From Saxidomus purpurata (Eukaryota > Mollusca > Bivalvia > Venerida > Veneridae), in NCBI GenBank assembly GCA_022818135.1, contig JAFMSR010000010.1, forward strand, positions 7,824,708 through 7,888,707: a DNA stretch of 64,000 nt, given 5' to 3'. This document shows positions 33,101 to 43,200 of this stretch, in pieces (within the stretch, counting starts at the first letter, position 1; each line of letters begins with the position of its first letter). The notes beneath the pieces are model-generated. The model saw nothing but the letters and a program-made list of their open reading frames with translations, searched no databases and was not told the DNA's origin. A program made the position numbers and the translations under genes.

Positions 33101-35346
33101 AAGAAACAATCACTGAAATCGCCAACAAGTGTGGTATAGATAAACACAGGAAGGGCTTTTTAGAACACAAAGATGATAACTATAAATTGCTTAAAACAAC
33201 CAAGGTCGAAGGGAATCCGGTCATGTATAGAAAAGGTGAGGGAAGGTTTTGTTAACTGACATTTTCAGTTTGCATTCAGCTAGTGGTTTTGGATTGCATG
33301 TTTCGTCGTTTTCTAAGCAATCCCTGATAGGCATTGTATCCTTATATTTGTTTACAATAGCTGATGACTGTGTGCAAGAATTGTTTAAGAGCGTGACACT
33401 TTTCTAAACATGGCGTTAACGGAGATCGCTCTAACCGTGCTGGTAAGAGCGAATTAAAGCGGAAGGTGGACGATTTGAACCCAGCAGAGCAAGGTTTGGG
33501 TCAATTACTTCCAAATCTAATGAATTGAATTAGCAATATTTGCTCATATTTCAGCATCAAATTAGCATTAGCATTACCTTTTATTTCAAAAGTAATGCAT
33601 TAGCATTATCATTATTTGGAAAAGTGATGCATTAGCATTAGCATTGACTTCTGAGTTTAACATATTTACAGAATAAACAATATACAGGAAGCCAGAAAAC
33701 TTCAAACTTTCATGATAGAAAAATATAATGCAACACTATCAAGCATATATCTCTTGTTTAATCGAGATCTTCAGTGCACCATGTTAATGCACGTACTTGA
33801 TTGAACCGTCTCCCTTGGTCTAGTGGTTTAGGCATCCGCCTCGGGAGCGGGAGGTCGAAGGTTCGATTCCCAGCAAGGGTCCGTTCTGATATGGCCGGTT
33901 GGTGAGCCTCCAGCTAGTTAAATAATGGTTACTGTATGCCTACCTGCCTGGTACCTGGCATTAAAAAGGATAGGATTCGGGAGGTAAATGTGCTCAGAAA
34001 GACGGTGTCTCATAAGTCAGATATGGCTGGCCCTTTAAAGGTCCTATACTAAGGAAAGAGAAAATTCAAATATACTTTAAAAAGCACATAAATAAGTTAT
34101 CTTTAATAAAAACTGAAAGTTGGTAAGTAGAAATTCTTAATAAATCACAGTACATGTACAATTATTTTTCTATGCATTATGAAGGAAGTTAAAAAGACCT
34201 GGGTAGTAATTTTGTCGATTCACTGAGATTTCAACATATTACACATAATTTTCTTTGTGTTCCAAACACTTTCTGTAAATTTTAACCTGTCAATCATCAT
34301 TATTTCGTGTCTTGCATAAGGTAATGTACTTGCCATTGAAATAACTGTCACTTAATTTTCGCTTAGTAGTGGACCTTTAGGAGGGGCGACACTATAATCA
34401 ACAAACACTACTCTACTCTACTCTAACTTCACAGGTAGACAGGGGAACAGACTATAAATCTATAATTGGTCCACTGATCTTAAATTACAAAGCATTTCTG
34501 TGATCTATTGGCAGTTTACTATAGTGGTCATTTATTGTTTGAGGTCATATTGAGCAAATCCTGACAACAAAATAAATCTTAATAACTTCAACTTGCTTTA
34601 ACACCCTAAATACCATATATTTAAATACATGTAGCTGCAAGTCATATAATTATGTGTTGTAATAAATTTATTTATATTTAAAGGGCAATTACTTTGAAAA
34701 AGTCTATCTTTTAAGAAGACAAAATATTTGGAAATGGGAATAGATATATTTAGACATAACATGATAGCTGAGGTCAAATCAATATGACCAAAGACACACT
34801 TCAGATACACAGTTTTCCTTTCATTTTCTCACTGTACAATTTTTGTTTATATATCAACCTGTGACAACAGCTAATGCAGAACTAATGCTAATACATTAGC
34901 AAATTTTAGAAATCCAATGCATTGAATTAGCATTAGATCTAATGCACAAATGTTTGCATTAGTCATTAGTTGCATTAGTTGAAGAAAACCTAATGCATTA
35001 GCAATATGCATTAGCATTAGTTTTTGCATTACCCAACCCTGCAGCAGAGATTCATTCTAATATTACCAAGCTCCTCAAAGAATGCTTATACTGTTTGCCT
35101 ACAGACCTTTACCATAGAATTACAAGAAAATGTGCCAAGTAACTCGATGTCGTAAAAACTAGAAACCCATGTTCTTTCATATGGGTACGTCACCTTTATT
35201 ACAAAGAACTCATTTCATATCTTTTTAAAGGTACTGTAGGAGACTGGAAGAACTGGTTTACTGTGGCAGAGAATGAGAAGATGGACAAATGGATACAGGA
35301 ACACATGAGTAATACTGGCTTGAAGTTTAGATATGAATTGCAATAA
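27207..35346 (+). CDS. Cytosolic sulfotransferase, tandem copy 1 (six exons, 308 aa)
   Basis: It transfers sulfate from PAPS to hydroxyl or amine groups of small molecules in the cytosol; the substrate cannot be told. Exons 27207-27396, 30576-30705, 31794-31990, 32397-32500, 33046-33235 and 35231-35346 join in frame through GT-AG sites. The 5'-phosphosulfate loop VKSGTHW spans exons 1 and 2 (residues 61-67). The catalytic His is in LHFP (His112). PAPS-binding Arg and Ser lie in RNPKDVFVSYY (Arg134, Ser142), the 3'-phosphate loop is RKGTVGDWK (269-277), and the dimer motif K-x3-TV-x3-E is in KNWFTVAENE. All key residues are present and the length fits the 290-310 of SULT1/SULT4-like enzymes. 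Intron 5 holds a 1.55-kb hAT-type element. The N-terminus from ATG 27207 carries no signal peptide. Confidence 0.92.
28361..30062. other. Intron 1 of sulfotransferase copy 1
   Basis: AT-rich. The segment near 28,330-28,390 (TTTGTCTCACTTTGA, TTTTAATTAACCAGA) matches intron 1 of copy 2 near 40,505-40,545, so the duplication included introns. No other gene was seen. Confidence 0.5.
30068..30194. repeat. Long poly-A runs broken by C and ending in poly-C
   Basis: About 125 bases consist almost only of A runs, two short C-rich breaks and a final run of C. There is no simple biological unit. This looks like a low-complexity or mis-assembled long-read stretch; Phe-rich frames on the minus strand come from it. 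Confidence 0.8.
30576..30705 (+). CDS. Sulfotransferase copy 1, exon 2
   Basis: Acceptor TTTGCAG, donor AAG|GTATTT. It completes the Gly of VKSG and encodes THWLWEIVTMLLNNTT through NLPSP. Three residues differ from copy 2. Confidence 0.9.
31794..31990 (+). CDS. Sulfotransferase copy 1, exon 3
   Basis: Acceptor TTACAG, donor TTT|GTAAGT. It carries the catalytic LHFP and the RNPKDVFVSYY motif. Six residues differ from copy 2. Confidence 0.92.
32397..32500 (+). CDS. Sulfotransferase copy 1, exon 4
   Basis: Acceptor CCATAG, donor GAT|GTAAGT. It encodes LKMAWYEYELQWEKF to YYEDLKD. Protein identical to copy 2, with only two synonymous base changes. Confidence 0.92.
33046..33235 (+). CDS. Sulfotransferase copy 1, exon 5
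   Basis: Acceptor TTTCAG, donor AAG|GTGAGG. It encodes DLEKWVKVIAEFL through MYRK plus the first base of the loop Gly. Eleven residues differ from copy 2. Confidence 0.92.
33490..35041. mobile_element. 1,552-bp non-autonomous hAT-type element
   Basis: The left end CAAGGTTTGGGTCAATTAC and the complement of the right end (CAGGGTTGGGTAATGCAAAA) are related inverted termini. The 8 bases CAGCAGAG occur exactly at both sides (33482-33489 and 35042-35049), the duplication length of hAT. Both ends carry many copies of GCATTAG/CTAATGC, as expected of subterminal transposase-binding sites. No transposase frame is present. It lies in intron 5 of sulfotransferase copy 1 and is absent from copy 2. Confidence 0.85.
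33811..34065 (+). mobile_element. tRNA-derived SINE inside the hAT-type element
   Basis: The head resembles tRNA-Pro with A box TGGTCTAGTGG, an anticodon loop CTCGGGA (CGG) and B box GGTTCGATTCC (33811-33880). The T stem pairs poorly, so a working tRNA is unlikely. The body begins near GGTTGGTGAGCCTCCAGCTA; a diverged copy of this body lies at about 44,495-44,570 in intron 5 of the second sulfotransferase. The 3' end is uncertain. Confidence 0.55.
35231..35346 (+). CDS. Sulfotransferase copy 1, exon 6
   Basis: Acceptor TTAAAG, stop TAA at 35344-35346. It encodes TVGDWKNWFTVAENEKMDKW and the C-terminus FRYELQ. The protein is identical to copy 2. Confidence 0.92.
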
Positions 35347-35917
35347 GCATAGCAGATAACGCGTCGAGTTGCTGACGGAACTTTTACTTATCTCCATGTA
35401 TATTCCGCATAGATACACGCCCGACGTGTAATATCTCTACGCCTGGTATTTTGTTGACATGATGAATACTCATACACCACAGAGCAAGGAATATACCTCT
35501 GGCTTGTTTTTTTGAACATTTATAAATGCAGTTTAAAGATTTGCATGCAAAATGTTACCTTCTAAACTATTGCTATCTTACTCAGAGTAGTTCTTTAAAG
35601 TCATAGCATCAGGTCTCATTGATGCCATAATACCACAGCAAGACTACGAGGATTTCAGTATAGATTATATTTTACTATAAAGCACATTTTACCACTAAGC
35701 ACCTCCACAAGGATAGCTATATTGTGCATTTGCATATTATTCGCATATTTTACACGTTATTTTTCTTTCTTTTTTGAAAAATGCATATATTTTTTAATGC
35801 ATTCTGATGTCTGGCGAACAGCATATAGATAGCTTGTTTAACCATTGATTTATTTCAAATGCGGGTTACTAGGTTACATTGTAGGAACACTGTAATCAAT
35901 CTTAAATTTTACCAACT
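35347..35917. other. 3' flank of sulfotransferase copy 1
   Basis: Probable 3' UTR and spacer. No AATAAA stands out in the first few hundred bases. Confidence 0.35.
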
Positions 35918-35923
35918 TGGCCC

Positions 35924-36450
35924 TGTTGAACCGTATATGTCCCGGAACGTATATATCACACGAGAGAAAAAATTCGACCGCATATGTCACACGTGTGATA
36001 TATTCGGTCGAAAATAGTCTTCGCGTGAAACGTATATGGTACATGATATGTATACGTTTGACTTCGAATTTTATAGGAACACGAAAACGAATATCTCGCA
36101 TGCAGAAAAAGGCAAATAAAAACGAAATGTAACTATGTTTGGGGGGCATCCATATAGGTATATACATGTATATATGTGTAACGTGGAGAGTCGAAATGCA
36201 ATGACATGATTATCCAAGAAACTCCAGGAAAAGGTAAACTTAACGACATGCGATGGCCGGCTCCTGTGGGTCGGTTCCGCCCCTCTCTCCGGGGCGTGCC
36301 AACACTATATTGTACTTTCATGAACTTTAATATCACAAACAACAATAGAGTAAACTGTCTGTAAAAGCCAACGATATGTCACATTACTGTTATATTTATG
36401 CTCAAATATATCTGCATCCGCTTCCGGTCCGGGACATATACGGTTCAACA
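35924..36450. mobile_element. 527-bp foldback MITE
   Basis: The ends are inverted repeats of about 23 bp beginning TGTTGAACCGTATATGTCCC, and TGGCCC flanks both sides (35918-35923 and 36451-36456). Further inverted segments rich in CGTATATGTCACAC lie inside. No coding capacity was seen. Confidence 0.75.
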
Positions 36451-36459
36451 TGGCCCTAT

Positions 36460-37850
36460 CTACTCTCTATATCGGTCCACTAAATAAAAGTTAAAATAAT
36501 TGTTGTTTGCTTATTTTCATTATCTGATCACATTTATTGTGCGACAAATTACCGGCACTATAATCTTCGCCAATATCTTGTTATCGGTTGTACTTTCGTT
36601 GTTCACTTGATTACTATATCGACAAATACTTTGACCGACTGAAGTTCACAACGCTGAGACGCTATTGTAAGACCTAATAATACAAGGTTTCGGTCGTAAA
36701 CTGTTTTTCAAAAATGGTTATTTCCATTTAACGAACTGTCTTATGCCACATTATTGCATATATTCTGGAGTGTTGGTTATCTTTGCTTTTGTTTTCTGTT
36801 TTTTTTTTTTGTCTTATACTTTCTTTTTGATATTCATGGCTTTCTTCGAAATTCTTCGATATATTGCCAGGGCCCTATCTTATCTTTAGATCCATCTGTT
36901 TTTCAAAATGATTTGCTCGTCGGCATTTTCGGTTCTAAATACAAATGTATGCGGACGACGGAAAGAATGCTCAAATAGTCATTAAAAATCTTGAAACCCC
37001 GTGCTGAACAAAGACTATAGTGAATACTTTATGCCAAACTTATAAAGGTCACAAAATAATCGAACCTGTTATAAGCTGAATTGGTTGTCAAATGCCTTTC
37101 ATCACCATTTCATGCGATATCTGATACACTACGAAATTAATATTTAATATGTCAACGCTGTAATTGTTGTTGTGACGGACCCGATATGATGCACACTTCT
37201 TGGCGCTAGAATATGAAGGCACATTGTTGTTGTGACGGATTTGCACACTTCTTCTAGAATATGATTTACAAAATTCATTGTCATTTAATGCTCAAACAGG
37301 ATTAACAACGAGGAGTTCATGGGTTTTAATATATCCTAACATTTTAAGTATCCAACCTATTTGAATGTATGGTTATTATCTGCAAAAAGGTTAGGCAAAT
37401 CAAGTTCACATCACCATACTATCTATCTACGAAGAGAATGGTCAAATTGAAAAGATAAGTTATAAAAATACTTTGAAGCTCATGGTGAGCTACTTTGACT
37501 GATTGGTACGCATGCGCAAAACAATATTAACAAAACAAGTGAATCCTTGCAGTAGTCTTAAAGATATGACTTGAACATATTTTTATAATATAAACTAAGG
37601 GGGATAATACAAGAGTTATATGAGCTGGAGTTATGGTTTATAAACACTGCGGTAATGTACACCTAATAATCACAATGTTTAAAAAGACTGACTGTCGTTT
37701 CCATGATAGATTAACATTGAAAACGCACCTTTTTAGGTACATGGACTGAATACATATAACTAAATTAATAAATACGATTTAAAAGACAACTTATTCTCTG
37801 AACAAGACGACCTATCAGTTTAACATTATACTTTGACTCACCAATATTCT
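36460..37850. other. Intergenic spacer between the sulfotransferase copies
   Basis: AT-rich with short direct repeats (ATTGTTGTTGTGACGGA near 37,160 and 37,225). No gene was recognised. Confidence 0.4.
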
Positions 37851-37854
37851 TTCT

Positions 37855-38345
37855 AAACAAGACAGCATTTGATTTTGACCAAAAAACATCGTCCCTGAAC
37901 AGAACAGCATCCTCTCTGAACAAGAGAACACGTACATCAAGTTGACCGAAAACACCGACAGCATCCTCTCTGAACAAGAGAACACGTACATCATGTTGAC
38001 CGAAAACATCGTCCATGAACAGAACAACATCCTCTCTGAACAAGAGAACACATCAAGTTGACCGAAAACAACGTCCCTGAACAGAACAGCATCCTCTTTG
38101 AACAAGAGAACAAATCAAGTTGACCGAAAACATCGTCCCTGAACAGAACAGCATCCTCTCTGAACAAGAGAACACATCAAGTTGACCGAAAACAACGTCC
38201 CTGAACAAGACAACATACCACTTTGACAGACCAACATCGATTCTATCTGAATAAGACAACATATTAATTTGACCGCACAAATCCGTCCATGAAAAGGATA
38301 ACAGAATACTTTGACAGCATAACAGTATGAAAGAACAACATCCTC
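37855..38345. repeat. Minisatellite, unit about 54-66 bp
   Basis: Units built from GAACAGCATCCTCTCTGAAC, AAGAGAACAC and TCAAGTTGACCGAAAACA are repeated at least five times (starts near 37,905, 37,959, 38,025, 38,088 and 38,149), followed by more diverged ones to 38,345. Several frames on the minus strand stay open because the units lack stops. There is no start, splice or homology signal for a gene. Confidence 0.8.
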
Positions 38346-38399
38346 TCTAAACAAGACAACTCCACATTTTGAGCGAACAACATTTCTTTGCAGAAGTAG

Positions 38400-39715
38400 G
38401 TATCACTGCTTCAGATAATAGTGCATTATTTAATGACATAAACAACACATCGTTTAGATATAACAACTTACCAGACGTTCAAAACAGTACCAATGACTAT
38501 AAAAAATCATTTTAGGCGTTCCATAATCACCTAAATATAGCATGCGCGATAATGCAAATTTACAGTGTCTGCACGTTAATCAATATCAAATCTAAAGCCA
38601 CTTACAACAAACACTGTGTTAACGCTAAGTACGTATAATTGTTTTTAACTATTCATGTTTTCATGCAGCAGAGCGCTGTATCATACGTTCATTTTGATGC
38701 ATTTACGAAAATAAATTGAAATTGCATGTCTAGCAACCAATTACTTGTAGTAAATGTATCAAAATGAACATTTACTTTCTTAATTAGTGGTCGATTTTTT
38801 AAATTTGTATTTGCAAATCAGCATTGTTCCCATATTTATTGACTAAATGTTTGGAATTATTTTTTGTCAAGTCGCCGCACAGTATTCGTTGCACGATAAC
38901 TTGGATCAATCAAAACATTGAATTATAATCGGGATAGAAGGTATAGAAGGCCTGGTCGCATCCTTTAAGAACAAATTGAAAATTAAGTTGAAATCACCCA
39001 TTATTCCGTCCTACTATCTAGCAGGAGAACGGTTCTATACTGAAACGCAAACTCGTATAAAAAAACAATGTAGTAGCATAAATAATGATCTCTTTTACAA
39101 CAATTTATGAGGTTATCCAGATTGCTCTTGTGAACATGGCATTGAAGATGCGGAACGATTTTTCTTTAAATGTTGCGCGTCGTTTATTGTTTATTAATAC
39201 TCACAGATTTCATCCACTCAGTACAAACAAACTACTTCATGGAATCGATTCGATACCTGATGAGGACACTATATTTGGAAGTACAAACATACATAAAAAG
39301 CACACGACATTTTACATCGAATGCCCCCTAAATGCATTATAATTATAAAACTGACTTGAGAACTATCGGTCGGTCTGGGTGGGTGTGCTATGGCGGCGGG
39401 TTTTTGTGGGGGCGTTAATAGGGTCAATGTCAATGTGATAACATACACTATAGTATCAATTTGAAAGTGCTTTTCTTTTTACTTTTTTTTTTATAGATAT
39501 GTTGTTTCTTTTTTTTTCTATTATTATTTTTGGTTGCTTTTCGGTATCTGAAAATCATGGCTTAGTTGTTTTTCTTTCTTACTTCTGCTCTCTACAGTAA
39601 ACAAAAAACCGCTGTCTGGTTTAATCAAACATTAGCATAACGTCAAAGGGCGGGCCGATCTCTAATGTTGTAAAAATTTGTGGCACAACCCTTTTATATT
39701 GTCTTAAAAATTATA
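38400..39715. other. Intergenic spacer, nothing recognised
   Basis: No gene or recognised repeat was seen between the two arrays. Confidence 0.4.
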
Positions 39716-39719
39716 GTAA

Positions 39720-39980
39720 ATATAAGCCATGAAGCATATCACAATTCGCATAAAGCATAAATCATTTGGAAAATATTAAGCAGGAAGCATATCACGATTC
39801 GCAAAAAGCATAAAGCAGTTGGCAAAGATTTAGCAGGAAGAATATCGCATTTAGCAAAATGCTGTTCGCATCTCACAAAATGTTACTATAAATAGTATAG
39901 TATGACGCATTAAGCAAAAAGCAAGCAACAAAAAGCATGTCGCATTTCAGCAAAAAGCATTACGCATTTAGCAAATAAGG
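39720..39980. repeat. Degenerate short tandem repeat (GCATTTAGCAAAAAGCAT-like)
   Basis: Irregular copies of AAGCAT, CGCATT and TAGCAAAAAGC fill about 260 bases just upstream of the second sulfotransferase gene. Confidence 0.65.
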
Positions 39981-40074
39981 TTGTGCTCGGGCCTTCCATA
40001 GTCCAGGCCTTCCATGAGTTGGTCATGAAGTGTTATATTGCCTTTTATCAGTTAATTTCGGTCAGTAGGCCAAT

Positions 40075-40264
40075 ATGGCAGACTTTGTTGGAAACGATGG
40101 TTCAGGAAAGAATATAAGATTTGTACATTATGACGGTCTAAACTACCCGCTAGGCGTCGTAAAGGTGATGGAAAATGGGCAAAACTTAGAAAAACAGTTG
40201 GAATTTTGTCGGATTCTTAAAGTTCGTGATGACGACGTATTAATACCAGCGTTTGTTAAATCAG
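40075..40264 (+). CDS. Sulfotransferase copy 2, exon 1
   Basis: ATG at 40075 (MADFVGNDGSGKNI...), ending VKS-G before GTATTT. This exon holds 15 of the residue differences between the copies. Confidence 0.88.
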
Positions 40265-43200
40265 GTATTTGATATGACTTTAATTTATTTCTGTCAATTA
40301 GTGTGTCGGAATGTTTTAAAGCAATGCAAACTTCGACATGTAAAATCAAACTTTTAAAGGACCTTTTCGTTTCAAAGTATTACATCATAGAGGTTAATAT
40401 AGTTTGTCACTAGTCTTCTGTAATGGTCGTAAGTTTAGTAGCTCATTTTACATGTATACCCTATCATGTGCTTGTCTACAAGGACAAAGACTGTTGATTG
40501 TCATGTTTGTCTCACATTGACCAAATTAGTTTTAATTAACCAGATATATACAAAACTTATAGAAAATCCCAGAAGGTATAACTACGGCACCAGAAGACCC
40601 CATTCCCCATTAACCCGAACTCCAACCCAATATAAACATGCCAATCATAATGCTATCGATGTATACATGTACCATGTTCCGTAAATCCCCATGACCACTT
40701 TAAATGTTCAATTGCGCGTTAAAATTATTTAGCTTTGTTTTAGCGACTATCGACCTGCAACCTTCGCTGTACTTGTCAGTTTTATACAAACTAGGTAGGG
40801 TTTTCTTCATATCGTAGCCGGAGTAAAGCGTGATTAATTATCAGTAACTTGATAAGTACAATGTAACCATCATACTTCTATCTAACACAGGAAACAGGTA
40901 CACGATACTGGCAGTGAAATGCAAATAGACTTGACATCATTTTATAAAATAGTGACATGTACTACGGGTCATTAAACTTTCTGATTTAAAAAGCTGATAG
41001 TTCATGCATATTAAAATACTAGGATGATACAAAACTAAATATACTACATAACATGGAGACTGTGAGTGGTGGTTTGCATAAATTCACAGAAAATATCGAG
41101 AAATATGTGTGTAAAGAAAACATCCTCGACGCGTCAACGCATTCCACTGCCCCTATTTATGGTACCGTATGGTATCGCTAAAGCTAGTTTAACAACGATG
41201 CATTGTGTTGATCACATAACGTTTCCCCAACCTGTCGTGTGACTGAATTTAATCCGTTGGCAACGCGTACTTTTTATTTGCAGGTACACACTGGTTATGG
41301 GAGATTGTTACGATGTTGTTGAATAACACAACGGCATATGCTGTGGCACACAAGGAAGGTTCAATGCTTGACTTTATATCCAAGGAAACTGTAGACAACC
41401 TTCCATCACCAAGGTATTTAAGGCACTACGTCTCACATGCACAAACTTAAAAAGCAGATTGAAATCACACGTAGAAGGAATACACATACAATATTGTCTA
41501 ACAGAATCACTGATGCCAAGACAGTCAGACAATCTAATTAATATAATTTCCATATCCATGCTCATACACTATACCTAAATTTTCATCGTCACTAATGGAA
41601 TGTCAACTATTTCTTCTCACAGGGTGCTGAATCTTCATTTCCCGGTACGATACTTTCCACAGGAAGCTATCAAGAAGCGCTGTAAGATCCTTCACATCAT
41701 GAGGAACCCAAAAGACGTTTTCGTATCGTACTACAACCATTATCAAAATCTTCCTGCATACGAAAAAGTGGATTCTTTCTCTGACTTTCTACCAATGATG
41801 ATAGGAGAGAATGGATTTTGTAAGTTATTGTCTTTACTTTGTCTATAAGCTCACTGATTAATAAAACTGACTGCTCGTTGTATTTCTAAATCTTTTACAT
41901 TTTTACCTCAGTGACAGTATTTCTAAAGGATGAGCCTGACCAATCACAACATAGAGAGAACTGTCTCGACTACATTATTTAACCAAAATAGACTATACAG
42001 CTTAATTGATATCTCTTGTTACATATTTCCATAGATCCATGAAAGGTATAATGTGACATATTTCTATACAAAACACTAGATGTGTACACATATGTATATA
42101 TTCATATATAGCCTAGTTACCTATATACATGTCCTGATATGTATGAAATGTGTAGCACTAGTTAATTTAGTTATTAAATCATTATTTTAAAGCCTACGTC
42201 ATTTTTATTTTTACTTATATATTGTGTGTGTGTGTATGTATATATATATAAATGTCAAAATAGTACCAGTGTCTCATAAGCCATTATTGGCTGGGTGTAA
42301 AACTAACAACTGTTTTTAATATCTGTATGTATGTATGTGAAATGTTTTACATGTGACACTTTAATAAAATATAAAGTTGTAAAGTTGTTTGTATTTCCAT
42401 AGATTTAAAAATGGCTTGGTACGAGTACGAACTTCAGTGGGAAAAGTTTGCCAAAGACAATCCTGATTACCCCATTTTGTTGTTGTATTACGAGGATTTA
42501 AAGGATGTAAGTAGAAAAAGCAGACATTATTTTCAAACAATTATTGATTAATTGCATTCACGATTGTTACCATCTGTACAGTATTTGTTTTGTTTGGTGT
42601 TTTGGTACCGAATCATATCCCAAACGTGTTTGTTGACCTGAAGTGTTTAATCATAAATATACCTATATGCCAAATCTATTCAATATTTGAAGAGTTATTG
42701 ATAGAAAATCAGTTTTGCAGGTTCGATAATCACCCACCTTTCCTCTAGAAATATGAGACATGCATTTTATAGGACGTTACGTCCGGGCGACGCGGTCGGG
42801 ACTATTTAACAGATTTTAACGATATGTAGTTTTACAATAAAGAACAAACTGGGCCAACACTAACATTTTTCTGTAAAAACGCGCGTCGCCTCGGAAGAAA
42901 CGACCACCGAATTTCACGTCTCGTCTTCTTAGAGGAAATAGTGGGTGGATTCGGACGTGTTTTGCGGACATGGACTTGCAGTAAAACTTAACTTTGGCAT
43001 ACTAGAAAGTTTTGGTACATTGTAGAAAATAGAATATTAACTAAATAGTTACAATCAGTGATTGTACCTTGCATTGGTCCATGAGAGATGCTACCTCACA
43101 GATGAAAGGCACACAAAACATGCAGCCAAATCTATTTTCTTCAGTATACTGCCACTTATTGTTGGAGGTTAGAATTTCGAAATTGCTTTCGATCGATATT

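Noticed and set aside
33811..33880. A working tRNA-Pro(CGG) gene
   Set aside because: A and B boxes and the anticodon arm are good, but the T stem has only two pairs and a SINE-like body follows.
37765..38354. A repeat-containing protein on the minus strand
   Set aside because: Several overlapping frames are open at once because the minisatellite unit lacks stops. There is no start, splice or family evidence.
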